64,000 bases of DNA from Chlamydomonas sphaeroides (Eukaryota > Chlorophyta > Chlorophyceae > Chlamydomonadales > Chlamydomonadaceae), in assembly GCA_001662425.1 (NCBI GenBank), contig BDDC01000205.1, forward strand, positions 23,429 through 87,428, given 5' to 3'. Under the pieces are notes generated by a model that worked only from the letters and a program-made list of their open reading frames with translations, was not told the DNA's origin and made no database searches. Position 1 is the first letter of the stretch; each line of letters starts with the position of its first letter. Shown in pieces: positions 37,801-49,800 of this stretch. The position numbers and the translations under genes are program-made.

Positions 37801-40800
37801 ACATGTATAGCCAAGATGGATGCAACAGCACTGTGTGTGCGGCGTAACAAGAAAGCAAGCACCGCTCTTGCCTTGGGTACGCATCCCAACCCATGCGTAG
37901 TACGACAACACAGGCAGGACGCACCGTGCGGGAAGCCGTACACCTCGAACTCCTGGATGCTCAGCAGGTAGCCCTCGCCAAACTGGTTGATCGTGTACTG
38001 AACGCTGTTCTTGTTCTGAAGCGAGACATACCTGTGGTGCAGAGATGTGTGCTTATTTTGGTGTGCCGTGCATGCGTGCCCGCACAGCGGCGCGGCTGCA
38101 CCTACATGATATACATACATAAGTAGTATAATCAATACGCATACATCATAGGAGGACACAATTCTGCAGGCCACGCCTGATGATGCCCAGGCCTGTTTGG
38201 CTGAGCACACACAATATATATCCCGCCCTCCTTTGCCGAACGCCCACCTCCCCAGCACAGGAGCGGCCAGGTTGTAGGAGACCGGTCCTCCGGAAGTGTA
38301 CCTGCGGTTGCGGTCATCCAGGCAGGGCCATCTGTCAGACATACATACAGCAGCACTAGTCTGCGCGCTCTCGCCCCCCAACACACACAGCCCGGCCGTA
38401 AAAGTTGCACACACAAGCGCCAACGGAAGTCCTCCAGAACCGCCAAAGGACATGCAGCACGCCACACCCGCTGTCGTGCCGGTGATACCGCCGCCATGTG
38501 ACTCACGAGGCGGGCTGCCCCCACACCACTTGGTTGAGGGATATGTGGGCGGCGTTGTCTGAGACCGAGAAGTTGCCAACCGCCACCACCGCCTGGGACA
38601 GCCGTTCCCAGCAGCAGGTCTTGGGCAGGTGGATTACAAAGCGAGTGACCCAGTGCAGCATCCCCAGGTCGATCTGGGATCGGGGAGCAGGTCGAGAGGC
38701 GTCATCGGTATGGTAGCACCGCACGGTGTCATCGACTAAAACAAGATTATATGCGTAAACACATGATGATATGAGTAAAGGGTTGCACGTGCCCGAGTGC
38801 AGCATTCGCGCCCCGGTCAATCTGCACGGCCGGCGGCGGTGGGAAATACAGGGGCAGGCAGGCAGGCAGGCAGGCATATCCTGATGACACGCTAGCTACA
38901 ACAGCGGCCGGCTGTGCCAGCGTAGGCCTTGCGAGGTGGCACTGCACACAGCAGGCGCTATAGACAGCAGGCGAGTCACGCGATACTCACACAGTAGTGT
39001 CAATGCAATGTGCGCCCTTGTGATTGGCAGTCAGCATAACGTGCTGCTGACCAGGCATCACGACTTGACAATTCATAAACACGCCGATAGGGTATATCAA
39101 GTCGTATCGTAAATGTCTTGATTGAACCCGGGTACGGAAGGATGGCGCATCGCTGCCACACCTGGATATAAGGCTCGCCGTTGCCTTGAGGGACGGAAGC
39201 CGTTGACGTTGACGAGAGGTGACCGCCGAAGCCGAATGTGCGCGTGGGGATTTGGACAGGGGCACTGCGTCACTGCAGCAGCTAGCCGTCTTCGCGGCGA
39301 CGCATTCCTCGCTCGCACGACCACACTGCAGCCAGCCCGCAGACAGCCCAGCAACAAGCAACAGCTGCCAGGTGAGCAGTTTGGTTATACGCATAGCAGT
39401 GTCGCGGCGTGCATGGAAACACAGTCACCCACGAACGTCTGACCAGCGCGCCTGCTGCTCTGTCGGATGTGCCACACCTTTGGCGGTCTGTAGCAAGTCC
39501 GGATAGGCGCCAGAGCCCGCGGTGCCGTTGCGGGTGTTGTTGTTGTTGGCGCGTGCAGCGGCCCAAGCCAGGCCCAGGAGCGGCCTTCCGTTGAGCACTG
39601 CCGGGTCGTCTCCATAGTTGGAGGAGGCAACGGCCGGCTTGAAATACGACACCACACGGGGCTCCTCTGCCGGAGATGAGCGCAATCATTACGCCGGCGG
39701 TGGGGGCGGGCGGGCAGTTTCGATGGAGCAGAGTTCAGCAGGCAGCCGCAAGCACGGAATAAGGAGTGATAAGTGCGGCTGCAAAACCACCCCACAGGCG
39801 CTGAAGGACCGCGGGTCCAGGGAGCAGCTTGAGCCTTGCGCCAGGACGACACGCACGCACTCCATCCCGCGCAGGTCATGCTACACTAAAACGAACACAC
39901 TCCAAAAGCACGGCAAAGAGGCATGAATGCGGTTACAAGCCCTCCACTGCCATAGCACGTATGTACGTATGTGCCCACCTGGCCATTTGATAGGGCACCC
40001 TGCGCCGCCGGGTGTGGCAGTGCTGCATCTATAACTGGACAGGATGATGGACCGGCTGCCGCCGCTGGGGTTTGAGCACACCAGGTCCCTGCGTGCGGCC
40101 CAAGTATGTCATGCATCCAAAAACATGGGTGGACACGTAACTATGGGTAGCACGAGCGAATACTGGTAGCGGGGCCACATACTATGACGGGAATGGCCAT
40201 CGGGGCTGGACATTTTGTGTTGCTGAAAGGGGTTAGGGTTTGATTTTCGTTGCGCAGAGGCGGGGGCCCTGCCCATCACACGACCCTTGCGCGCCCATGT
40301 ATCTTCTCATATGGCATTCTTCTGTGTATGTGCGTATCTATGCGTACATACGACAACTCCGAACTTACCTGACGTCATCTGCATCGCAGTACAGCGCCTC
40401 GAGCACATCGCCAGCGCCCGTGCACCAGCCATCGGGCACTCGGCAGGTGGCTGTGCGGTTGGGCAGGCAACACAAGCCGACGACGTGCGGGAGGGAGGTT
40501 CATGAGCCCTCTCGCGATTGCAGATTTTGATTTTGGTTCTTGTAATGCAGCGATTATGCAATCGTAATAGACCATACCGACTCTTTGACAAAGATGCATG
40601 CGAGGGCTAGAGGGAGGCGGCACTCACATGCCAAGCAAACAATAAAGGTCAAGTAATGGTATGTCGCCAGATCACGATATCTCGAGCTTGCACGACATGC
40701 GTGAGCTGCAACTATGTTTTCAGAACTTTGTATCATGTGTAATGTAGCCTTACCCTTGTCACGCTGCCCTACGAACAGCCGTCAGTGGTCGGTGTAGAAT

Positions 40801-43800
40801 CGATTGCTCAGGGCATTGACGATTCGGCTCGATCGCTTCTATCAAACCTATCAACTGAAAAACAAGCACTTATGCTAGGACGCGCCCCCTGCTAATAACG
40901 GAAAATGTGTTGGTTCTTTGCGTGACGGCCCGCCGCCCGACATGGAAGGCCGCCAGCATGTGCATCACACCATACCACACTGTATAATAATGTCGTTCAC
41001 ATCATAGTTTGATACAACATGTGTGTTGACTCTCTGTATGTGTGACGGCAGCCTCGGCAGGCCGCTCGACATACAACGCCGCCAGCTAGCATGCGCAGCA
41101 CAGAGGAACACATTTTTAAAACAAAGTTCACATAACAGTATATGTTGGCGTCTCACGGCGCCGGGTCTTGGCGTAGAAGCAGGTGGCCTCGGGCTCGGCG
41201 CTGTTCGTCCGAGCCAGTGGAGCGGCCTGGGTATGGGTCCAGCCGTCGGCTGTGAACCCGGCACACTGCGGGATGTGGGGAAGGCGGGGCATGCACGCAA
41301 ACATATATGCATGTAGGCACGCACGCATGGTAATGATGTCATCATGTAATGTAAACCATGTTGGGCCAGCCGTCGGCCTTATTAGAGCTAGCGCGCTAGC
41401 TGCGGGGGATGGCCGGGCGGGTGGTTGCAGCAGGCGCATGTCGGGCGCAGGGCACCGCGCTTTGCTAACTGTGTGCAGCAGGGCAGCGAGACGACGCGCA
41501 CATCTTATGTACGTTTGAATAAACATTGCTAGCATGCATACAATGGCGGGGCCCCGGTCGTCCAGCAGGGCGCTCGCAAGGGCACGATGCGGACATGGCT
41601 GAGGTCTGGCTCGGCTGTTGCACACATACACACGCTACTGCTGCGGTGGCATGTATGCGGTGGCCGCGAGCTTGCCTCAAAAACTGCTGTAGTATTCAAA
41701 TACATACTGTATTACATGCATGGTGGAGTCTAACGAATGTATGTGGCATGAAGGTGCGATCGCCAGCTTCCACTCACGCTGCTGTTGTGGTCGCAGGCGG
41801 CCAGCGCGCTGGCGGCGGAGGTGCCAACAGAAATCCTGCCGGGGTCGCCGCTGCAAATAAAGCCGGGGGCGGGCCAGAGGAGGGCACGCGTGAGTGCAGG
41901 ATGGCGCTTCAAGGCAATCAATCGCGCCATCAAGACAACGTGCCTAAGCGCGCCTAAGCTAAGTGGCATCAGTGCCCAGGCAACAACAGTCGTGAGCAAG
42001 GAACCTGGCATCAGCGATACCCGAAAGCTCCGTCGCATGGCTGTCATCGCATCTCGGCATGTACACACGCACGCATGTATGCAATATGGACGCCTTCATC
42101 ACTTGTCGGCAGATCGCAACATAACATGTACTAAGCAATGGACTCACACGACGGTCATCTCCGCGTAGGTTGCATAGCCCGGGTACGAGGGGCACTCTGG
42201 AGGCAGGGTGGGTTGGGGAGGGAAGGGAGGGGAGGGGGGAGGGCAGCGGCGGTGTGTTGCTGTGCGTGTTTAGCCTGCCGTGCGCGCGATGACATACATG
42301 TGTCCAAGCTCATGCAGCTGGTAATGTGTGGTGCCCTCCTAGCCCGCGACCAGCCTGTTCCCGCCCAACTCACGGCGTGCCACCGTCCTCGCGGCTTTCA
42401 CCTAAAGCGCTTCATTGTTATGAATGAAACAGTGACATCATCATGCTGGAATATATAAGAGACATAAAGGGACTCCGCTGGCCAAGCCCAACTCACGGCG
42501 CGCCACCTTCCTCCAGAAGCACACGCCTGAAACCTCGACCATCGCACTGTGATTGCCCACCGCTACCTGCGGTGTGAAGCCCCTGCGTGCGGCAGTAGTG
42601 CGGGCGTGCAGCGAGGTTGTATGCACGCACGCTTCCGAGAGGGCCGGCCTCGTTGACCATGCTCGGGGCGGGCTGGCCGGCCGTGTGGTCCGTGCGCGTG
42701 TATGGCCTGCAAAGCCGCCCTCGTGCTCCTATACGTACCACTATGTCGATGACCCACGCGAGACACGGCTCGACATACGCAATCGACTTTATCAAAAGAA
42801 TGGGAGATCCGAGGTAGGGATGCATGTATATGTGCAAAGGTGTGCTTGACTGGGAGGTCTACACAGGGCTGGCGGCCTGTGCCGGGCGCATCCTCGGCAA
42901 TGGGCTTTTAAAATGGGCAGCAGGAAGACGTGTTATGTCTGCCGGCGGTTGTGCGTGCGTGCTGCCCATGCGTGGCTGGACGTGTGTGGTGAGGCCAATC
43001 GGTCCGTTCCACTACCACCCACGGCGGCCCGCAGCAGCGTATTGGTATGGTCTGCCTGCCCACCTGCATTCGGGAGCCGCGTCGCAGGCGTCGCGGTTCG
43101 GGGCGACAGTAGTGATCGGCGACATCACGCTGCGGCTTGCAGCGGCAGCGGGGCGTCCAGGCGCCGGTGTGTATGTTAGTATTGCGCGCGTTCATTGTGG
43201 ACATTGCCGGCGCAACATGGCTAGCTGCAGTCAACACATACACAGCCCGGGGCCAGCGATTGATGTGTGGTTGCAGCGTTGAGTCCCAGCGAGACACGTA
43301 GTGTGGCTACATGCTCGTATAGCAAACCCGAAATCTGATTTGCACTTACACGAGCGTGCGGGACATGAGGCCTACACTATGTGCAACACGAGGCGTAGGG
43401 ATCCGTGACGAGAAACGAAGGCGAGCCGGGATCATGGCAGCATCCACTGCGGCAATGCCGCCATGGCAATTGTGCGTGGCGTTGCAGACATGCTTGCTGT
43501 ATGAATGTATGAGATAGCATTCATATACACACGAATAAAATTGAAGCGTTCTGCTGTAGACCTCATGGCCGATGATTCTGTATGTTCCTGTGACGGGGTC
43601 GGCCTTCCATCGGCATTGGCATTGGCATGCCCCTCGGTCGATCCCCAGCCAAGCAACGCGCGTGAGATGCGGAATGTATGTGACGGCAAGCCGTGCACAA
43701 GGCCTGTGTCCAGGCTTAACCCTCCACGCACAGTGCCAAGCGACATACATACATACTGTAGAGGTGCGGCAGCCTGGCACATATGCGTTACGGAGTTCCA

Positions 43801-46800
43801 TAGCTCCTACGACATGCCTTGTAAGTAAAAATGCATGAACTCACGCAGCGGTCATGTCCGTAAAGCTGTGGTAGCCTAGCACTCCGGCGCAGCCTGCGGG
43901 AATGGGAGGGATCGCACAGCAAGTGTAGGCATAACTACGCGTTTCATGCACGTTGACACCAAATGCGCCAGGTGTACGTGTCCGTTGCAATAGGCATATC
44001 ACTCGTCCGGGACACCAGCGAGCACATAGCATACAGCAGCCTGCCGTACATGGCTGATTTGCGTACCAGCCCGCACACGACGGATTACTAGGCGGCCCAC
44101 ACTCACCCCATCGTGGAAGGCAGCTGCTCCTTGGCAGCTGGTAGCTCGCTGCGCTGCTGGTGGCCTCGGGCCAGCAGCCGCGGGAGGACAGCAGCGCGTC
44201 AACACGCCGCGGCTCGGCACCGGGCGTCGCAGGAGCCTCGAGGCAGATCAGGTCCTGCGCTCCGGATCACGTGCATCGTGTCATTATTGTCGCACGCACG
44301 CATCCACATATGACATGCAAGCGTCATGCATGTTGTTAGAGTTGCATGTTCTTATTTATTACCTGGGTTCCGTCCCTGTCGCAGTCGAGCGTCTCCACCC
44401 ACAAGGAGGTACTGCCACGGCACCAGTCAGCCGGCCGCAAGCAGGGCGCTTCATGTGCGGCGGGGTGGAGGAGGAGGCGGGTTTCAGGCCAGGGAGGCCG
44501 TGTGAGGCGGGACGCACCAATCACATCTTGCGCTCGCTAGCTGCCGCTAGCTAGCAGGTCGCCGCATGCGCATAAACGGGTGTGGCGATTGGTGGGCCAA
44601 TCAGGCTCGGCATGCAAGGGTATGAATGGCTAGCTACATCCACAACCGAACACAATGCCTCAAAACGAGAGCGGTTCGCCACCTGCCTTACTACTACTAC
44701 TTGTATGTGTGCTGCATATATTGGGATATGGTGCTACCGAGGCGGTGGTCAAGGTTGCGGTCATGCGCATGTCAAATTTTTTGTATATGGATATGCTGTC
44801 ATTACTGAAATTCGTTAAGGATACAGCAAAAAACTATCATCTCTGAATGGATGCATAGGATTCAGTGAAAGATTACTGCCTGCCGTCCTCACTGACCCAA
44901 TGGGCAGTCGCCGAGAGTCGTGTTGTAGGACCGACCGCCCGTGCAGCGGCACTCAATGCCGGGGCCGTCGTTGTTTGAACAGCGTGACCGGGAGCCGCAG
45001 AGCGGGTTGACAGAAGCGGCAGCGCACCTGTCGCAGCGACACGCGCAACCAACGAACACGATCGAAGAATGAAATCATCAGTGGGTTGGCTGCGCATGCG
45101 GGTGACCTGCCCGGCGCCACGAGCATGTGCTGCTTGTGCTCTCCTTGCAAGACTGGTGATCACTGCTAGCTAGCAGATGACAAAGGGGTTTCAAACAAAC
45201 AGCGCCGCACAGCGCTGTATCTATCATCACATGGTGCAGCCCTGGCTGGGAGCCACTCTCACGCACCCGTCCTCGTCCACACACGTGAAGTCGTCGGCTT
45301 GCCGCCAGCCGTCCTTGCATGCACACCTGCAAGTGAGGGCGGTTGTGTGCAGGAGTCGGCATCTCATCATGGCATCGAATGAAGCCCTGTAGGGCCGAAA
45401 TGCTTGCACGTTTGCCATACTTTCACAGGAATATTTAGATAATTGTGTAATCAGCAGTAGCCGGCTATCACTGGGTTGCGCCATTCTGGTGCCGTTGGTT
45501 CCTCATGCGTATTGCGCGTGGGTCGGCATTATGCCTTGACATCCATTCCATAACACAGCAATTGCTAGGTGACTAGCCGGGCTGCTCCTTGCCGGTGAGG
45601 TGGACCAACACTCGCGATGCGACCCCGATGCTATCCGCCCACCACCCTCTCACCGGAACGCCTCGGGCGTGTTGATGCACGTGGAGCTGCGGCCGAGCGA
45701 GGTAGGGACCAATGCATGCGCGGAGCACAAGCAAGCAGCGAGGGCGTCCGCTCAGCCGGGGTGTAGGGCTGTTCGGCTAAGAGAAATGGCAGCTTTGTGT
45801 TTTCTAGGGCTTGCCGGCGGGTGGGCTGTATGTCCAGTCGAGTCCAGAGGCGCGGTGCTGCCCAGGCTGCTGGCTAGCCGGCGGACCGGCGGCACGCCCA
45901 CTGATGCTGCGCGCTTCACAGCTGACCAAACCCTTCGCCATTGCATTCGAAAACAAACCCGTAGCCTTATCTAGGCCCCACCGTGTGGTGTTGCAGGTGT
46001 GGCTGCCGTCGCTGCACTCGTTGAAGGCCACAAGCCGCCGACCAAACACCTGTGGCGGGCGGGGCGGCGGCCGAGGAGCAGTCGGGCGGGCTCTGGTCAG
46101 GCCAGGCCAGGCCAGGGCAGAGCATGCACTACACGCACACGCGCCCCCAATCCAGCTTCGATAGCGAGCTGCACTGCCGTGGGTTGGTTGGCGTCATGCA
46201 CGGGCTGACGGCGTGGATAAGGTGGCCAAGAGTCGGGTGGGCCGCAGCAGGCGATTGGCGGAGAGGGGGGCGTGTACACCTGCAGCCTCCGTCTGCCACC
46301 CGCATAGAGCGGTTGCGCAGCGTTTTACGCATAATTGTATAACACGTGTATCATGGTAGCGACATAACTTTGATTTAAACTTATGTTACACCTTATGAGC
46401 GAGCACACACCTGCAGCTCCGCCGCCTGCATGGAGCGCTTTGTCTGCAGCAGCACCCAGCGAGCCAGCACCTGCGCTCGCAGAGAGACGGCAGCCGGGGC
46501 AGCAACCCATGCTACATCAAGGCCCCCTACGCCGAGCACGATGACTACATGCGTGCTCGTGACGCGGACTGATTGATTGATGCTCGCCCCGCCGCCCGTA
46601 CCGGAGCAGCCAGGCTGATGTTCCATGCTCCTCCGGTCGGCACGATGCTGTTGGTCGCCAACCACACTAGCTGGTTGCTGGTCTGAGCCACGGCGCCCAA
46701 GGGAAGCGGTGAGGCGCGGCCCAGCCGCAGCTCTGCGGTGCCGGCGCCCTGCAGCGGCGCCCAGTCGCTGGTGGTGGTGTTGGCGGTCGCTGCCTGGATT

Positions 46801-49800
46801 GTGACACGTGTGACGACCGACAGCGCGCCCAGGTCTATGGCGAGCCTGGAGGAGGGGAGGTAGGGATAGTGGGGCCGCGGCACAGAGCGAGGTATATAAA
46901 AACATATACTTTTCCATACATATATGGCTATACATGTATTGTGCTGGCTGGTGGGTCAAGCCAGGTATTCCACAAAACGAGGTGTTTGAATTCGGTTAAT
47001 CGATTAGTAATAGATTGCATCTGTTGGGTTTGGTGCGAAAAAAGCAGCCCCCTGATTGCGCAAAGGAGACCGCCCGTGCCCACCACACGGGCTCAGTGCT
47101 GCTGGTGCCGTTGTAGACCATGCGGGACGTCAGGTTGCCGTCGCATATGTTGGTGGGCGAAAAGGTCGCCGGCCAGGTCGTTGCGTTGTAGCTGGTGTGC
47201 ACCGAGTCGCGCCGCAGCGCCAGGTTGATCACGGCACCGCCTGGGCCCAGCACCGGCGGCGGACCTGTTGTGGAATTCGAAAGGACAAACATAAAAAGGA
47301 AGGAACTCGGCCGCCCGCGAGGGAGGTCCTGCGTGTCACGGTGACATATGTGACACCGCCACGTGCTTCGGCTCAAGCAAGTTGCTTTGTGGTAACATAC
47401 GATGGCGCATATGGTGCTGGCAAGTGGGTGTCAGGCTGCGCTCGCATGCACATTCGGGTCGTCGGGTGACGCGGGTGGTTGCTAGTGGGTCGGTGCCTCG
47501 CTCACCCGTGTCAAAGCGCCAACCCCAGATCCTAAGCTCATGGATAATTAGGACCTGCGTTGCGTGCCAGCAAGAGTGGCGAGATGGGGTCGTACATACG
47601 CACACAGTCTCTGGGCATCTCAAAGGGCCCAGGACTTTTGACGGGCCTGCCGTTGAAGCCATGCAGATGCCCTCGTATCTTTGAATACTTTATCGATGCG
47701 TTGAGGATACGGCTACATACGACGCTATCGACTCAATTAATGAAGTTACGAGGGCTGCCATGCCACGGCTGCCACTTGCAAGTTTGTGCCCTGAGAAAAG
47801 ATAGATGTGCCGGGATGTATGGCCTAGATGGCCAGTGTGTTCAAACATTCAATGTTTGGTATTGGCGCACGCACCAGCGCCCAGCGCCCAGCCTTACCAC
47901 AGCCGAGCCCGTGCCGTTGTTGAAGTTCTGCAGCACCAGCCATGACCCGATGACCGGCGCTGGCAGCGTCACGTACAGCACCTCACCTGTGGGACCGGGG
48001 GCAGCCGAGCCGCCGTGCAGTGCAGCGCAGTATTGCGACCACTTAAGTAACCCGCTCCACCACCACAGCATCATAGCCACATGGTGAGCACGCGCCGGCA
48101 CTGCTGCCGTGATGACCGCGCACCCGCCCTCCACCCAACGCAGCCCACTGCACCCAAGCCCACCAAGCCAAGACGCGCACGCCCCATCCAGCTACCCACG
48201 ACCGCCCCACCCAGCCCGTGCTCGACACAGGGCTACACTCCAACATGCACCCCAGGGTCCCACCCACCTACCCATGCAGCGGGCACCCACGAACTCAGAC
48301 ACCCAGCCAGCCACCCACCTACTGCCAGGGTCCTCGACTGCTTCCACACCAGCATCATCCCCTGGATCAGGGGCTTGTCGGCGGCCGCCATTACAGGGGT
48401 GCTGCCCACTCGCAGTTCCGCGCCCTGTGTGAATGATAGAGGGGGTGAGGCAGGGGGGCGGGAGGGGGCGGCGGGGGAGGGTCATGGAGGGGCATGGAGC
48501 GAGAGCAAGGGGCATGGCCGGAGTGTTGTCCGCACTGCAGCTCGGCGTCCTGGATGACGAGGAGGACACCGATAAGGGGGGTGGATGGAGGGGGTTGTGT
48601 TCTGGGGTAGGGATGCATGGGCGGCTGTAGCGGCAGCTGCGAGGAGGGACGGCACGTTCGTCTCGCAGCCTGTATGTGCCTTGGGAGCAAGCAGCCGGCA
48701 GCTGCAGCTGCTGCACCTCGCGCAGCAGGCGGCTGCGCCCGCCCCTAGCTCGCGCCGCATATGCAGCTGAATCACGCCGAGCAACGGCGCAGCTCTCCGG
48801 CCCTCCTGCTCCCGCATGCTGCCCGGCGCCTCACGTCACGGCCCCTCGCACCTGCAGGTTGCTGGACGAGCTGGCGGACTTTATGTTGTACAACGTGAAG
48901 GCCGCCACCGCGGTCGCGGCGCCCAGGTCCACACTAAGAAAGGGCCACTTGTCGGCGCTCACATTGAAGCTCATGTCGCCCGCACTCGCAAAATAGTTTG
49001 CGGGGTCGCTCGCCACGCCGTCAAAGGCCTTGATGGGGCCGTACGGCAGCTCCTGTGCCGCCCTCCTAGAGTTGTGGGAGCCCGACGACTCAGCGCCGCT
49101 GACAGCGTCTATGGCCGGGGGACCGGCGTCCGCGCCCTCCTGGGCCGCCCTTCTGACCCCTGACGAGGCGGCAATCGTGCTGGATGCGTAGGCGGTGGTG
49201 CGGCCCTGGGCCTGGTTGGTCTGGTCCGCTGGTAAGCGGAGGGGCAGGGAGGGGCGCATGGTGCACCCACGTGGGTGGCGGCGGTCAGATGAACACACTG
49301 GTGTACACCATGCCGGGCTGGGCTGCCGTGCGCTGCGCCAGGTTGGGTGGATGAGAGTTGGTTGGGCGCCATCTGGAAGTGGCGGCAGGTGGGCGTGCTG
49401 CCCTCGCATCAGCACCCGCAGGTTTGCGCTTCTAACAGAGGTCCACGTTTAACATGCACTGGAACCCGATGAAGTAATCAATATAGAAGCCCACCCATAC
49501 GCCCGTGCAGGTTTGATGTGCGGCTGTGCATTGACGCAGTGACAAGAGCATGCGCGAACCCTGGAGCCAGCGCACAAGCAACTCACGCTCGATCCACCAG
49601 GAGCCGTTGGTCCACAGCAGCCAAATGTCGATCGAAAAGTAGTCGACCAGGTATGCGTACAGGCCGGCGGGGTTGGGCCCCGTGCCGCTGTTGATGGCCC
49701 GGATTCGGATAGTATTCCGCCCTGGCACCACCGTTACGTAGTACGGCGTCAGGGTCCGATTCCAGCCTCCAGCTGCGACCGGTGACAGGCTAACATCATT

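Noticed and set aside
44880..44900. In-frame stop after CPLG suggesting that an N-terminal gene ends at the EGF repeats
   Set aside because: A splice donor lies just before the stop, and the next exon continues with a Cys/Trp module that recurs further on. A gene boundary here is still possible but not favoured.
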